Below are positions 1 through 12,302 of a DNA stretch of 64,000 bases, piece by piece (positions within the stretch are counted from its first letter, which is position 1; the number at the start of each line of letters is the position of its first letter). Source of the stretch: Luzula sylvatica. Taxonomy: Eukaryota; Streptophyta; Magnoliopsida; Poales; Juncaceae. A program made the position numbers and the translations under genes. The notes below the pieces were generated by a model, which saw only the letters and a list, made by a program, of their open reading frames with translations, did not search any database and was not told where the DNA came from. The stretch spans positions 38,492,908 to 38,556,907 of the forward strand of contig OX326959.1 of the NCBI GenBank assembly GCA_946800325.1, written 5' to 3'.

Positions 1-2100
1 ATATTTTTGAAGGTGTTAGACTTTAGTTTTTGATTTTTTGCAAAAAATAGGAAAAATTGAAATTTGTATGTGTTAGTCTTCAATCACGGAGTTTTTTGAG
101 AAAAACATGAAAAATGAAGTATTTTGCTCATTTTGGAGAACTATTTTGGACCCTTTTAGAAAAAATGATAATTGATATTTTTTAAGGTGTTAGGCTTCAG
201 TTTTTTATTTTTTGCAAAAAATTGGAAAAATTGAAATTTGAATGTGTTAGTCTTCAATCACGGAATTTTTTGAGAAAAACATGAAAAATGAAGTATTTTG
301 CTCATTTTAGAGAACTATTTTGGTCTTTTTCAGAAAAAATGATAATTGATATTTTTGAAGGTGTTAGACTTTAGTTTTTTATTTTTTGCAAAAAATTGGA
401 AAAATTGAAATTTGTATGTGTTAGTCTTCAATCACGGAATTTTTTGAGAAAATCATGAAAATTGAAGTATTTTGCTCATTTTAGAGAACTATTTTGGTCT
501 TTTTTAGAAAAAATGATAATTGATATTTTTGAAGGTGTTAGACTTCAGTTTTTGATTTTTTGCAAAAAATTGGAAAAATAGAAATTTGTATGTGTTAGTC
601 TTCAATCCCGGAGTTTTTTGAGAAAATCATGAAAAATGAAGTATTTTGCTCATTTTAGAGAACTATTTTGGTTTTTTTTAGAAAAAATGATAATTGATAT
701 TTTTGAAGGTGTTAGACTTCAGTTTTTGATTTTATGCAAAAAATAGGAAAAATAGAAATTTGTATGTGTTAGTCTTCAATGCCGGAGTTTTTTGAGAAAA
801 ACATGAAAAATGAAGTATTTTGCCCATTTTAGAGAACTATTTTGGTCTTTTTTAGAAAAAATGATAATTGATATTTTTGAAGGTGTTAGACTTCAGTTTT
901 TGATTTTTTGTAAAAAAATAGTAAAAATAGAAATTTGTATGTGTTAGTCTTCAATAACGAAGCTTTTTGAGAAAAACATTAAAAAAGAAGTATTTTGCTC
1001 ATTTTAGAGAACTATTTTGGACTCTTTTAGAAAAAATTATAATTGATATTTTTTAAGGTGTTAGACTTCAGTTTTTGATTTTTTGCAAAAAATACGAAAA
1101 ATTGAAATTTGTATGTGTTAGTCTTCAATCACGGAATTTTTTTAGAAAATCATGAAAAATGAAGTATTTTGCTCATTTTAGAGAACTAGTTTGGCCTTTT
1201 TTAGAAAAATGATAATTGATATTTTTGAAGGAGTTAGACTTCAGGTTTTGATTTTTTGCAAAAAATTGGAAAAATTGAAATTTGTATGTGTTAGTCTTCA
1301 ATCACGGAATTTTTTGAGAAAATCATGAAAAATGAAGTATTTTTCACATTTTAGAGAACTATTTTGGTCTTTTTTAGAAAAAATGATAATTGATATTTTT
1401 GAAGGTGTTAGACTTCAGTGTTTGATTTTTTGCAAAAAATAGGAAAAATTGAAATTTGTATGTGTTAGTCTTCAATCACGGAGTTTTTTGAGAAAAACAT
1501 GAAAAATAAAGTATTTTGCTCATTTTGGAGAACTATTTTGGACCCTTTTAGAAAAAATGATAATTGATATTTTTTAAGGTGTTAGACTTCAGTTTTTGAT
1601 TTTTTGCAAAAAAATGGAAAAATTGAAATTTGTATGTGTTAGTCTTCAATCACGGAATTTTTTGAGAAAAACATGAAAAATGAAGTATTTTGCTCATTTT
1701 AGAGAACTATTTTGGTCTTTTTCAGAAAAAATGATAATTGATATTTTTGAAGGTGTTAGGCTTCAGTTTTTTATTTTTTGCAAAAAATTGGAAAAATAGA
1801 AATTTGAATGTGTTAGTCTTCAATCACGGAATTTTTTGAGAAAAACATGAAAAATTGAGTATTTTGCTCATTTTAGAGAACTATTTTGGTCTTTTTCAGA
1901 AAAAATGATAATTGATATTTTTGAAGGTGTTAGACTTCAGTTTTTTATTTTTCGCACAAAATTGGAAAAATTGAAATTTGTATGTGTTAGTCTTCAATCA
2001 CGGAATTTTTTGAGAAAATCATGAAAAATGAAGTATTTTGCTCATTTTAGAGAACTATTTTGGTCTTTTTTAGAAAAAATGATAATTGATATTTTTGAAG

Positions 2101-2970
2101 GTGTTACACTTCAGTTTTTGATTTTTTGCAAAAAATTGGAAAAATTGAAATTTGTATGTGTTAGTCTTCAATCAAGGAATTTTTTGAGAAAATCATGAAA
2201 AATGAAGTGTTTTGCTCATTTTAGAGAACTATTTTGGTCTTTTTTAGAAAAAATGATAATTGATATTTTTGAAGGTGTTAGACTTCAGTTTTTGATTTTA
2301 TGAAAAAAATAGGAAAAATAGAAATTTGTATGTGTTAGTCTTCAATCCCGGAGTTTTTTAAGAAAAACATGAGAAATGAAGTATTTTGCTCATTTTAGAG
2401 AACTATTTTGGTCTTTTTTAGAAAAAATGATAATTGATATTTTTGAAGGTGTTAGACTTCAGTTTTTGATTTTTTGCAAAAAATAGGAAAAATAGAAATT
2501 TGTATGTGTCAGTCTTCAATCACGAAGTTTTTTGAGAAAAACATTAAAAATGAAGTATTTTGCTTATTTTAGAGAACTATTTTGGACTCTTTTAGAAAAA
2601 ATTATAATTGATATTTTTTAAGGTGTTAGACTTCAGTTTTTGTTTTTTTGCAAAAAAATGGAAAAATTCAAATTTGTATGTGTTAGTCTTCAATCACGGA
2701 ATTTTTTGAGAAAAACATGAAAAATGAAGTATTTTGCTCATTTTAGAGAACTATTTTGGTCTTTTTGAGAAAAAATGATAAATGATGTTTTTGAAGGTGT
2801 TAGGCTTCAGTTTTTTATTTTTTGCAAAAAATTGGAAAAATTGAAATTTGAATGTGTTAGTCTTCAATCTCGGAATTTTTTGAGAAAAACATGAAAAATG
2901 AAGTATTTTTCTCATTTTAGAGAACTATTTTGGTCTTTTTCAGAAAAAATGATAATTGATATTTTTGAAG
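2101..2970 (+). repeat. Five-monomer (870 bp) higher-order repeat, copy 1
   Basis: The ordered variants CAAGG, TGTTTTGCTC, TTATGAAAAAAATAGG, CCCGG, CACGAAG-ACATT and GGACTC recur 870 bp later. The same five-monomer unit is seen again at 18,464-20,150. Confidence 0.85.
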
Positions 2971-3845
2971 GTGTTAGACTTCAGTTTTTGATTTTTTGCA
3001 AAAAATTGGAAAAATTGAAATTTGTATGTGTTAGTCTTCAATCAAGGAATTTTTTGAGAAAATCATGAAAAATGAAGTGTTTTGCTCATTTTAGAGAACT
3101 ATTTAGGTCTTTTTTAGAAAAAATGATAATTGATATTTTTGAAGGTGTTAGACTTCAGTTTTTGATTTTATGAAAAAAATAGGAAAAATAGAAATTTGTA
3201 TGTGTTAGTCTTCAATCACGAAGTTTAGGAAAAATAGAAAAACATGAGAAATGAAGTATTTTGCTCATTTTAGAGAACTATTTTGGTCTTTTTCAGAAAA
3301 AATGATAATTGATATTTTTGAAGGTGTTAGACTTCAGTTTTTGATTTTTTGCAAAAAATAGGAAAAATAGAAATTTGTATGTGTTAGTCTTCAATCACGA
3401 AGTTTTTTGAGAAAAACATTAAAAATGAAGTATTTTGCTTATTTTAGAGAACTATTTTGGACTCTTTTAGAAAAAATTATAATTGATATTTTTTAAGGTG
3501 TTAGACTTCAGTTTTTGTTTTTTTGCAAAAAAATGGAAAAATTCAAATTTGTATGTGTTAGTCTTCAATCTCGGAATTTTTTGAGAAAAACATGAAAAAT
3601 GAAGTATTTTGCTCATTTTAGAGAACTATTTTGGTCTTTTTGAGAAAAAATGATAATTGATCTTTTTGAAGGTGTTAGGCTTCAGTTTTTTTATTTTTTG
3701 CAAAAAATTGGAAAAATTGAAATTTGAATGTGTTAGTCTTCAATCTCGGAATTTTTTGAGAAAAACATGAAAAATGAAGTATTTTGCTCATTTTGGAGAA
3801 CTATTTTGGACCCTTTTAGAAAAGATGATAATTGATATTTTTGAA
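2971..3845 (+). repeat. Five-monomer higher-order repeat, copy 2
   Basis: Same variant order as copy 1. This copy is 5 bp longer because of a patch at 3,225-3,240 where AAGTTT is followed by AGGAAAAATAGAAA instead of the usual T-tract and GAG. Neither copy 1 nor the related block at 19.5 kb has the patch. Confidence 0.82.
3221..3245 (+). other. Patched monomer with 5-bp gain
   Basis: After CACGAAGTTT the T-tract is cut short and replaced by AGGAAAAATAGAAA, a string normally found about 50 bp earlier in the same monomer. The array spacing to the previous unit changes from 870 to 875 bp. A short local template switch would explain it. Confidence 0.7.
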
Positions 3846-6800
3846 GGTGTTAGACTTCAGGTTTTGATTTTTTGCAAAAAATAGGAAAAATTGAAATTTG
3901 TATGTGTTAGTCTTCAATCACGGAGTTTTTTGAGAAAAACATGAAAAATGAAGTATTTTGCTCATTTTGGAGAACTATTTTGGACCCTTTTAGAAAAGAT
4001 GATAATTGATATTTTTTAAGGTGTTAGCCTTCAGTTTTTGATTTTTTGCAAAAAAATGGAAAAATTGAAATTTGTATGTGTTAGTCTTCAATCACGGAAT
4101 TTTTTGAGAAAAACATGAAAAATGAAGTATTTTGCTCATTTTAGAGAACTATTTTGGTCTTTTTCAGAAAAAATGATAATTGATATTTTTTAAGGTGTTA
4201 GGCTTCAGTTTTTTATTTTTTGCAAAAAATTGGAAAAATTGAAATTAGAATGTGTTAGTCTTCAATCTCGGAATTTTTTGAGAAAAACATGAAAAATGAA
4301 GTATTTTGCTCATTTTGGAGAACTATTTTGGACCCTTTTAGAAAAGATGATAATTGATATTTTTGAAGGTGTTAGACTTCAGGTTTTGATTTTTTGCAAA
4401 AAATTGGAAAAATTGAAATTTGTATGTGTTAGTCTTCAATCACGGAATTTTTTGAGAAAATCATGAAAAATGAAGTATTTTTCTCACTTTAGAGAACTAT
4501 TTTGGTCTTTTTTAGAAAAAATGATAATTGATATTTTTGAAGGTGTTAGACTTCAGTTTTTGATTTTTTGCAAAAAATAGGAAAAATTGAAATTTGTATG
4601 TGTTAGTCTTCAATCACGGAGTTTTTTGAGAAAAACATGAAAAATGAAGTATTTTGCTCATTTTGGAGAACTATTTTGGACCCTTTTAGAAAAGATGATA
4701 ATTGATATTTTTTAAGGTGTTAGCCTTCAGTTTTGATTTTTTGCAAAAAAATGGAAAAATTGAAATTTGTATGTGTTAGTCTTCAATCACGGAATTTTTT
4801 GAGAAAAACATGAAAAATGAAGTATTTTGCTCATTTTAGAGAACTATTTTGGTCTTTTTCAGAAAAAATGATAATTGATATTTTTTAAGGTGTTAGGCTT
4901 CAGTTTTTTATTTTTTGCAAAAAATTGGAAAAATTGAAATTTGAATGTGTTAGTCTTCAATCACGGAATTTTTTTGAGAAAAACATGAAAAATGAAGTAT
5001 TTTGCTCATTTTAGAGAACTATTTTGGTCTTTTTCAGAAAAAATGATAATTCATATTTTTTAAGGTGTTAGACTTCAGTTTTTTATTTTTTGCAAAAAAT
5101 TGGAAAAATTGAAATTTGTATGTGTTAGTCTTCAATCACGGAATTTTTTGAGAAAATCATGAAAAATGAAGTATTTTGCTCATTTTAGAGAACTATTTCG
5201 TTCTTTTTTAGAAAAAATGATAATTGATATTTTTGAAGGTGTTAGACTTCAGTTTTTGTTTTTTTGCAAAAAAATGGAAAAATTCAAATTTGTATGTGTT
5301 AGTCTTCAATCACGGAATTTTTTGAGAAAAACATGAAAAATGAAGTATTTTGCTCATTTTAGAGAACTATTTTGGTCTTTTTGAGAAAAAATGATAAATG
5401 ATATTTTTGAAGGTGTTAGGCTTCAGTTTTTTATTTTTTGCAAAAAATTGGAAAAATTGAAATTTGAATGTGTTAGTCTTCAATCTCGGAATTTTTTGAG
5501 AAAAACATGAAAAATGAAGTATTTTGCTCATTTTAGAGAACTATTTTGGTCTTTTTCAGAAAAAATGATAATTGATATTTTTAAAGGTGTTAGACTTCAG
5601 TTTTTGATTTTTTGCAAAAAATTGGAAAAATTGAAATTTGTATGTGTTAGTCTTCAATCAAGGAATTTTTTGAGAAAATCATGAAAAATGAAGTGTTTTG
5701 CTCATTTTAGAGAACTATTTAGGTCTTTTTTAGAAAAAATGATAATTGATATTTTTGAAGGTGTTAGACTTCAGTTTTTGATTTTATGAAAAAAATAGGA
5801 AAAATAGAAATTTGTATGTGTTAGTCTTCAATCCCGGAGTTTTTTAAGAAAAACATGAGAAATGAAGTATTTTGCTCATTTTAGAGAACTATTTTGGTCT
5901 TTTTTAGAAAAAATGATAATTGATATTTTTGAAGGTGTTAGACTTCAGTTTTTGATTTTTTGCAAAAAATAGGAAAAATAGAAATTTGTATGTGTTAGTC
6001 TTCAATCACGAAGTTTTTTGAGAAAAACATTAAAAATGAAGTATTTTGCTTATTTTAGAGAACTATTTTGGACTCTTTTAGAAAAAATTATAATTGATAT
6101 TTTTTAAGGTGTTAGACTTCAGTTTTTGTTTTTTTGCAAAAAAATGGAAAAATTCAAATTTGTATGTGTTAGTCTTCAATCACGGAATTTTTTGAGAAAA
6201 ACATGAAAAATGAAGTATTTTGCTCATTTTAGAGAACTATTTTGGTCTTTTTGAGAAAAAATGATAATTGATATTTTTTAAGGTGTTAGGGTTCAGTTTT
6301 TTATTTTTTGCAAAAAATTGGAAAAATTGAAATTTGAATGTGTTAGTCTTCAATCTCGGAATTTTTTGAGAAAAACATGAAAAATGAAGTATTTTGCTCA
6401 GTTTGGAGAACTATTTTGGACCCTTATAGAAAAGATGATAATTGATATTTTTGAAGGTGTTAGACTTCAGGTTTTGATTTTTTGCAAAAAATTGGAAAAA
6501 TTGAAATTTGTATGTGTTAGTCTTCAATCACGGAATTTTTTGAGAAAATCATGAAAAATGAAGTATTTTTCTCACTTTAGAGAACTATTTTGGTCTTTTT
6601 TAGAAAAAATGATAATTGATATTTTTGAAGTTGTTAGACTTCAGTTTTTGATTTTTTGCAAAAAATAGGAAAAATTGAAATTTGTATGTGTTAGTCTTCA
6701 ATCACGGAGTTTTTTGAGAAAAACATGAAAAATGAAGTATTTTGCTCATTTTGGAGAACTATTTTGGACCCTTTTAGAAAAGATGATAATTGATATTTTT

Positions 6801-6907
6801 TAAGGTGTTAGCCTTCAGTTTTTGATTTTTTGCAAAAAAATGGAAAAATTGAAATTTGTATGTGTTAGTCTTCAATCACGGAATTTTTTGAGAAAAACAT
6901 GAAAAAT
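3600..6907 (+). repeat. 19-monomer higher-order repeat, copy A (about 3.3 kb)
   Basis: Rare markers GATCTTTTTGAAGG (3,658), TTAGGGTTCAG (6,288) and GAAGTTGTTAGAC (6,628) recur 3,307-3,308 bp later, which is 19 x 174 plus 1-2 bp. Copy A has small private indels, such as a missing T at about 4,731 and an extra T near 4,970. Boundaries are uncertain by about 100 bp. Confidence 0.88.
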
Positions 6908-9900
6908 GAAGTATTTTGCTCATTTTAGAGAACTATTTTGGTCTTTTTGAGAAAAAATGATAATTGATCTTTTTGAAGGTGTTAGGCTTCAGTTTTTTTA
7001 TTTTTTGCAAAAAATTGGAAAAATTGAAATTTGAATGTGTTAGTCTTCAATCTCGGAATTTTTTGAGAAAAACATGAAAAATGAAGTATTTTGCTCATTT
7101 TGGAGAACTATTTTGGACCCTTTTAGAAAAGATGATAATTGATATTTTTGAAGGTGTTAGACTTCAGGTTTTGATTTTTTGCAAAAAATAGGAAAAATTG
7201 AAATTTGTATGTGTTAGTCTTCAATCACGGAGTTTTTTGAGAAAAACATGAAAAATGAAGTATTTTGCTCATTTTGGAGAACTATTTTGGACCCTTTTAG
7301 AAAAGATGATAATTGATATTTTTTAAGGTGTTAGCCTTCAGTTTTTGATTTTTTGCAAAAAAATGGAAAAATTGAAATTTGTATGTGTTAGTCTTCAATC
7401 ACGGAATTTTTTGAGAAAAACATGAAAAATGAAGTATTTTGCTCATTTTAGAGAACTATTTTGGTCTTTTTCAGAAAAAATGATAATTGATATTTTTTAA
7501 GGTGTTAGGCTTCAGTTTTTTATTTTTTGCAAAAAATTGGAAAAATTGAAATTAGAATGTGTTAGTCTTCAATCTCGGAATTTTTTGAGAAAAACATGAA
7601 AAATGAAGTATTTTGCTCATTTTGGAGAACTATTTTGGACCCTTTTAGAAAAGATGATAATTGATATTTTTGAAGGTGTTAGACTTCAGGTTTTGATTTT
7701 TTGCAAAAAATTGGAAAAATTGAAATTTGTATGTGTTAGTCTTCAATCACGGAATTTTTTGAGAAAATCATGAAAAATGAAGTATTTTTCTCACTTTAGA
7801 GAACTATTTTGGTCTTTTTTAGAAAAAATGATAATTGATATTTTTGAAGGTGTTAGACTTCAGTTTTTGATTTTTTGCAAAAAATAGGAAAAATTGAAAT
7901 TTGTATGTGTTAGTCTTCAATCACGGAGTTTTTTGAGAAAAACATGAAAAATGAAGTATTTTGCTCATTTTGGAGAACTATTTTGGACCCTTTTAGAAAA
8001 GATGATAATTGATATTTTTTAAGGTGTTAGCCTTCAGTTTTTGATTTTTTGCAAAAAAATGGAAAAATTGAAATTTGTATGTGTTAGTCTTCAATCACGG
8101 AATTTTTTGAGAAAAACATGAAAAATGAAGTATTTTGCTCATTTTAGAGAACTATTTTGGTCTTTTTCAGAAAAAATGATAATTGATATTTTTTAAGGTG
8201 TTAGGCTTCAGTTTTTTATTTTTTGCAAAAAATTGGAAAAATTGAAATTTGAATGTGTTAGTCTTCAATCACGGAATTTTTTGAGAAAAACATGAAAAAT
8301 GAAGTATTTTGCTCATTTTAGAGAACTATTTTGGTCTTTTTCAGAAAAAATGATAATTCATATTTTTTAAGGTGTTAGACTTCAGTTTTTTATTTTTTGC
8401 AAAAAATTGGAAAAATTGAAATTTGTATGTGTTAGTCTTCAATCACGGAATTTTTTGAGAAAATCATGAAAAATGAAGTATTTTGCTCATTTTAGAGAAC
8501 TATTTCGTTCTTTTTTAGAAAAAATGATAATTGATATTTTTGAAGGTGTTAGACTTCAGTTTTTGTTTTTTTGCAAAAAAATGGAAAAATTCAAATTTGT
8601 ATGTGTTAGTCTTCAATCACGGAATTTTTTGAGAAAAACATGAAAAATGAAGTATTTTGCTCATTTTAGAGAACTATTTTGGTCTTTTTGAGAAAAAATG
8701 ATAAATGATATTTTTGAAGGTGTTAGGCTTCAGTTTTTTATTTTTTGCAAAAAATTGGAAAAATTGAAATTTGAATGTGTTAGTCTTCAATCTCGGAATT
8801 TTTTGAGAAAAACATGAAAAATGAAGTATTTTGCTCATTTTAGAGAACTATTTTGGTCTTTTTCAGAAAAAATGATAATTGATATTTTTAAAGGTGTTAG
8901 ACTTCAGTTTTTGATTTTTTGCAAAAAATTGGAAAAATTGAAATTTGTATGTGTTAGTCTTCAATCAAGGAATTTTTTGAGAAAATCATGAAAAATGAAG
9001 TGTTTTGCTCATTTTAGAGAACTATTTAGGTCTTTTTTAGAAAAAATGATAATTGATATTTTTGAAGGTGTTAGACTTCAGTTTTTGATTTTATGAAAAA
9101 AATAGGAAAAATAGAAATTTGTATGTGTTAGTCTTCAATCCCGGAGTTTTTTAAGAAAAACATGAGAAATGAAGTATTTTGCTCATTTTAGAGAACTATT
9201 TTGGTCTTTTTTAGAAAAAATGATAATTGATATTTTTGAAGGTGTTAGACTTCAGTTTTTGATTTTTTGCAAAAAATAGGAAAAATAGAAATTTGTATGT
9301 GTTAGTCTTCAATCACGAAGTTTTTTGAGAAAAACATTAAAAATGAAGTATTTTGCTTATTTTAGAGAACTATTTTGGACTCTTTTAGAAAAAATTATAA
9401 TTGATATTTTTTAAGGTGTTAGACTTCAGTTTTTGTTTTTTTGCAAAAAAATGGAAAAATTCAAATTTGTATGTGTTAGTCTTCAATCACGGAATTTTTT
9501 GAGAAAAACATGAAAAATGAAGTATTTTGCTCATTTTAGAGAACTATTTTGGTCTTTTTGAGAAAAAATGATAATTGATATTTTTTAAGGTGTTAGGGTT
9601 CAGTTTTTTATTTTTTGCAAAAAATTGGAAAAATTGAAATTTGAATGTGTTAGTCTTCAATCTCGGAATTTTTTGAGAAAAACATGAAAAATGAAGTATT
9701 TTGCTCAGTTTGGAGAACTATTTTGGACCCTTATAGAAAAGATGATAATTGATATTTTTGAAGGTGTTAGACTTCAGGTTTTGATTTTTTGCAAAAAATT
9801 GGAAAAATTGAAATTTGTATGTGTTAGTCTTCAATCACGGAATTTTTTGAGAAAATCATGAAAAATGAAGTATTTTTCTCACTTTAGAGAACTATTTTGG

Positions 9901-10214
9901 TCTTTTTTAGAAAAAATGATAATTGATATTTTTGAAGTTGTTAGACTTCAGTTTTTGATTTTTTGCAAAAAATAGGAAAAATTGAAATTTGTATGTGTTA
10001 GTCTTCAATCACGGAGTTTTTTGAGAAAAACATGAAAAATGAAGTATTTTGCTCATTTTGGAGAACTATTTTGGACCCTTTTAGAAAAGATGATAATTGA
10101 TATTTTTTAAGGTGTTAGCCTTCAGTTTTTGATTTTTTGCAAAAAAATGGAAAAATTGAAATTTGTATGTGTTAGTCTTCAATCACGGAATTTTTTGAGA
10201 AAAACATGAAAAAT
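6908..10214 (+). repeat. 19-monomer higher-order repeat, copy B
   Basis: Follows copy A directly with the same GATCT (6,966), TTAGGGTTCAG (about 9,594) and GAAGTTGTTAG (9,935) markers. It is also the left part of the first 31-monomer unit. Near 10,250 the next monomer reads GGTCTTTTTCAG instead of GGTCTTTTTGAG, which marks its right edge. Confidence 0.88.
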
Positions 10215-10561
10215 GAAGTATTTTGCTCATTTTAGAGAACTATTTTGGTCTTTTTCAGAAAAAATGATAATTGATATTTTTTAAGGTGTTAGGCTTCTGT
10301 TTTTTATTTTTTGCAAAAAATTGGAAAAATTGAAATTTGAATGTGTTAGTCTTCAATCACGGAATTTTTTGAGAAAAACATGAAAAATGAAGTATTTTGC
10401 TCATTTTAGAGAACTATTTTGGTCTTTTTCAGAAAAAATGATAATTGATATTTTTTAAGGTGTTAGACTTCAGTTTTTTATTTTTGGCAAAAAATTGGAA
10501 AAATTGAAATTTGTATGTGTTAGTCTTCAATCACGGAATTTTTTGAGAAAATCATGAAAAA

Positions 10562-10618
10562 TGAAGTATTTTGCTCATTTTAGAGAACTATTTCGGTCTT
10601 TTTTAGAAAAAATGATAA
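10562..10618 (+). repeat. Subunit 1 of the monomer (about 57 bp)
   Basis: First third of the reference monomer. It shares with the other thirds the order: a TGA-TATTTT-like start, a TTAGA..C block, a run ending in TTTTG, then T6, a two-base centre, A6 and a TGATAA tail. Its similarity to subunits 2 and 3 is weak, needs gaps and rests mainly on the shared tract layout. Confidence 0.5.
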
Positions 10619-10677
10619 TTGATATTTTTGAAGGTGTTAGACTTCAGTTTTTGATTTTTTGCAAAAAATTGGAAAAA
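10619..10677 (+). repeat. Subunit 2 of the monomer (about 59 bp)
   Basis: Middle third, starting TTGATATTTTTG, with GTGTTAGACTTCAG in the centre and T6-GC-A6 followed by TTGGAAAAA. Aligned by eye with subunit 3, about 32 of 45 positions match from GTGTTAG onward (GTGTTAG-CTTCA-T, GA, T6, G, A4, GAAAAA). That is much more than chance base composition would suggest for the GTGTTAG/CTTCA block. Confidence 0.65.
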
Positions 10678-10735
10678 TTGAAATTTGTATGTGTTAGTCT
10701 TCAATCAAGGAATTTTTTGAGAAAATCATGAAAAA
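10678..10735 (+). repeat. Subunit 3 of the monomer (about 58 bp)
   Basis: Last third, starting TTGAAATTTGTATGTGTTAG, then CTTCAATC, the variable CpG site, and T6-GAG-A4 followed by a CATGAAAAA-type tail. It aligns with subunit 2 over nearly its whole length with a two-base gap near the start. This supports an ancestral 58-bp unit that was trimerised. Confidence 0.65.
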
Positions 10736-12302
10736 TGAAGTATTTTGCTCATTTTAGAGAACTATTTTGGTCTTTTTTAGAAAAAATGATAATTGATATT
10801 TTTGAAGGTGTTAGACTTCAGTTTTTGATTTTATGCAAAAAATAGGAAAAATAGAAATTTGTATGTGTTAGTCTTCAATCCCGGAGTTTTTTGAGAAAAA
10901 CATGAAAAATGAAGTATTTTGCTTATTTTAGAGAACTATTTTGGTCTTTTTTAGAAAAAATGATAATTGATATTTTTGAAGGTGTTAGACTTCAGTTTTT
11001 GATTTTTTGCAAAAAATAGGAAAAATAGAAATTTGTATGTGTTAGTCTTCAATCACGAAGTTTTTTGAGAAAAACATTAAAAATGAAGTATTTTGCTTAT
11101 TTTAGAGAACTATTTTGGACTCTTTTAGAAAAAATTTAAATTGATATTTTTTAAGGTGTTAGACTTCAGTTTTTGTTTTTTTGCAAAAAAATTGAAAAAT
11201 TCAAATTTGTATGTGTTAGTCTTCAATCACGGAATTTTTTGAGAAAAACATTAAAAATGAAGTATTTTGCTCATTTTAGAGAACTATTTTGGTCTTTTTC
11301 AGAAAAAATGATAATTGATATTTTTTAAGGTGTTAGGCTTCAGTTTTTTATTTTTTGCAAAAAATTGGAAAAATTGAAATTTGAATGTGTTAGTCTTCAA
11401 TCACGGAATTTTTTGAGAAAAACATGAAAAATGAAGTATTTTGCTCATTTTAGAGAACTATTTTGGTCTTTTTCAGAAAAAATGATAATTGATATTTTTG
11501 AAGGTGTTAGACTTCAGTTTTTTATTTTTAGCAAAAAATTGGAAAAATTGAAATTTGTATGTGTTAGTCTTCAATCACGGAATTTTTTGAGAAAATCATG
11601 AAAAATGAAGTATTTTGCTCATTTTGGAGAACTATTTTGGTCTTTTTAAGAAAAAATGATAATTGATATTTTTTAAGGTGTTAGACTTCAGTTTTTGATT
11701 TTTTGCAAAAAATTGGAAAAATTGAAATTTGTATGTGTTAGTCTTCAATCAAGGAATTTTTTTAGAAAATCATGAAAAATGAAGTATTTTGCTCATTTTA
11801 GAGAACTATTTTGGTCTTTTTCAGAAAAAATGATAATTGATATTTTTGAAGGTGTTAGACTTCAGTTTTTGATTTAATGCAAAAAATAGGAAAAATAGAA
11901 ATTTGTATGTGTTAGTCTTCAATCACGGAGTTTTTTGAGAAAAACATGAAAAATGAAGTATTTTGCTCATTTTGGAGAACTATTTTGGACCCTTTTAGAA
12001 AAAATGATAATTGATATTTTTGAAGGTGTTAGACTTCAGTTTTTGATTTTTTGCAAAAAATAGGAAAAATAGAAATTTGTATGTGTTAGTCTTCAATCAC
12101 GAAGTTTTTTGAGAAAAACATTAAAAATGAAGTATTTTGCTTATTTTACAGAACTATTTTGGACTCTTTTAGAAAAAATTATAATTGATATTTTTTAAGG
12201 TGTTAGACTTCAGTTTTTGTTTTTTTGCAAAAAAATGGAAAAATTCAAATTTGTATGTGTTAGTCTTCAATCACGGAATTTTTTGAGAAAAACATGAAAA
12301 AT

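Larger units (their letters stand above)
1131..3880 (+). repeat. Left copy of a segmental duplication (partner 17.84-20.23 kb)
   Basis: Rare variants tie this block to 17,842-20,230. GGAGTTAGACTTCAGG occurs at 1,230 and again 16,711 bp later. A GAAAAATAAAG variant follows in both. GTGTTACAC occurs at 2,101 and at 18,464. From that point the offset is 16,363 bp, so the right copy lacks exactly 348 bp, or two monomers. The likely deletion junction is the odd GGTCTTTTAGAGAAAAAATG near 18,426. Confidence 0.8.
10563..10736 (+). repeat. Representative 174-bp monomer
   Basis: This complete monomer is offered as a reference, starting at GAAGTATTTTGCTC and ending just before the next GAAGTATTTT. It contains three A/T-tract dyads: T6-AG-A6 at 10,599-10,612, the 16-bp perfect palindrome ATTTTTTGCAAAAAAT at 10,654-10,669, and TTTT-GAG-AAAA at 10,715-10,725. 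The dyad centres lie 56 and 58.5 bp apart, and the next monomer's first dyad is 59.5 bp further on. The CpG site found in most monomers (CACGG) is CAAGG here. The choice of start is arbitrary because the repeat is continuous. Confidence 0.95.
6908..12302 (+). repeat. 31-monomer (5,395 bp) higher-order repeat, copy 1
   Basis: Made of the 19-monomer unit plus 12 further monomers. The rare GATTTAATGC at 11,871, TTTTACAGAAC near 12,145 and TTAGGCTTCTG near 10,291 all recur 5,395 bp downstream (31 x 174 = 5,394). It matches copy 2 through every linked variant I checked. Confidence 0.9.
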
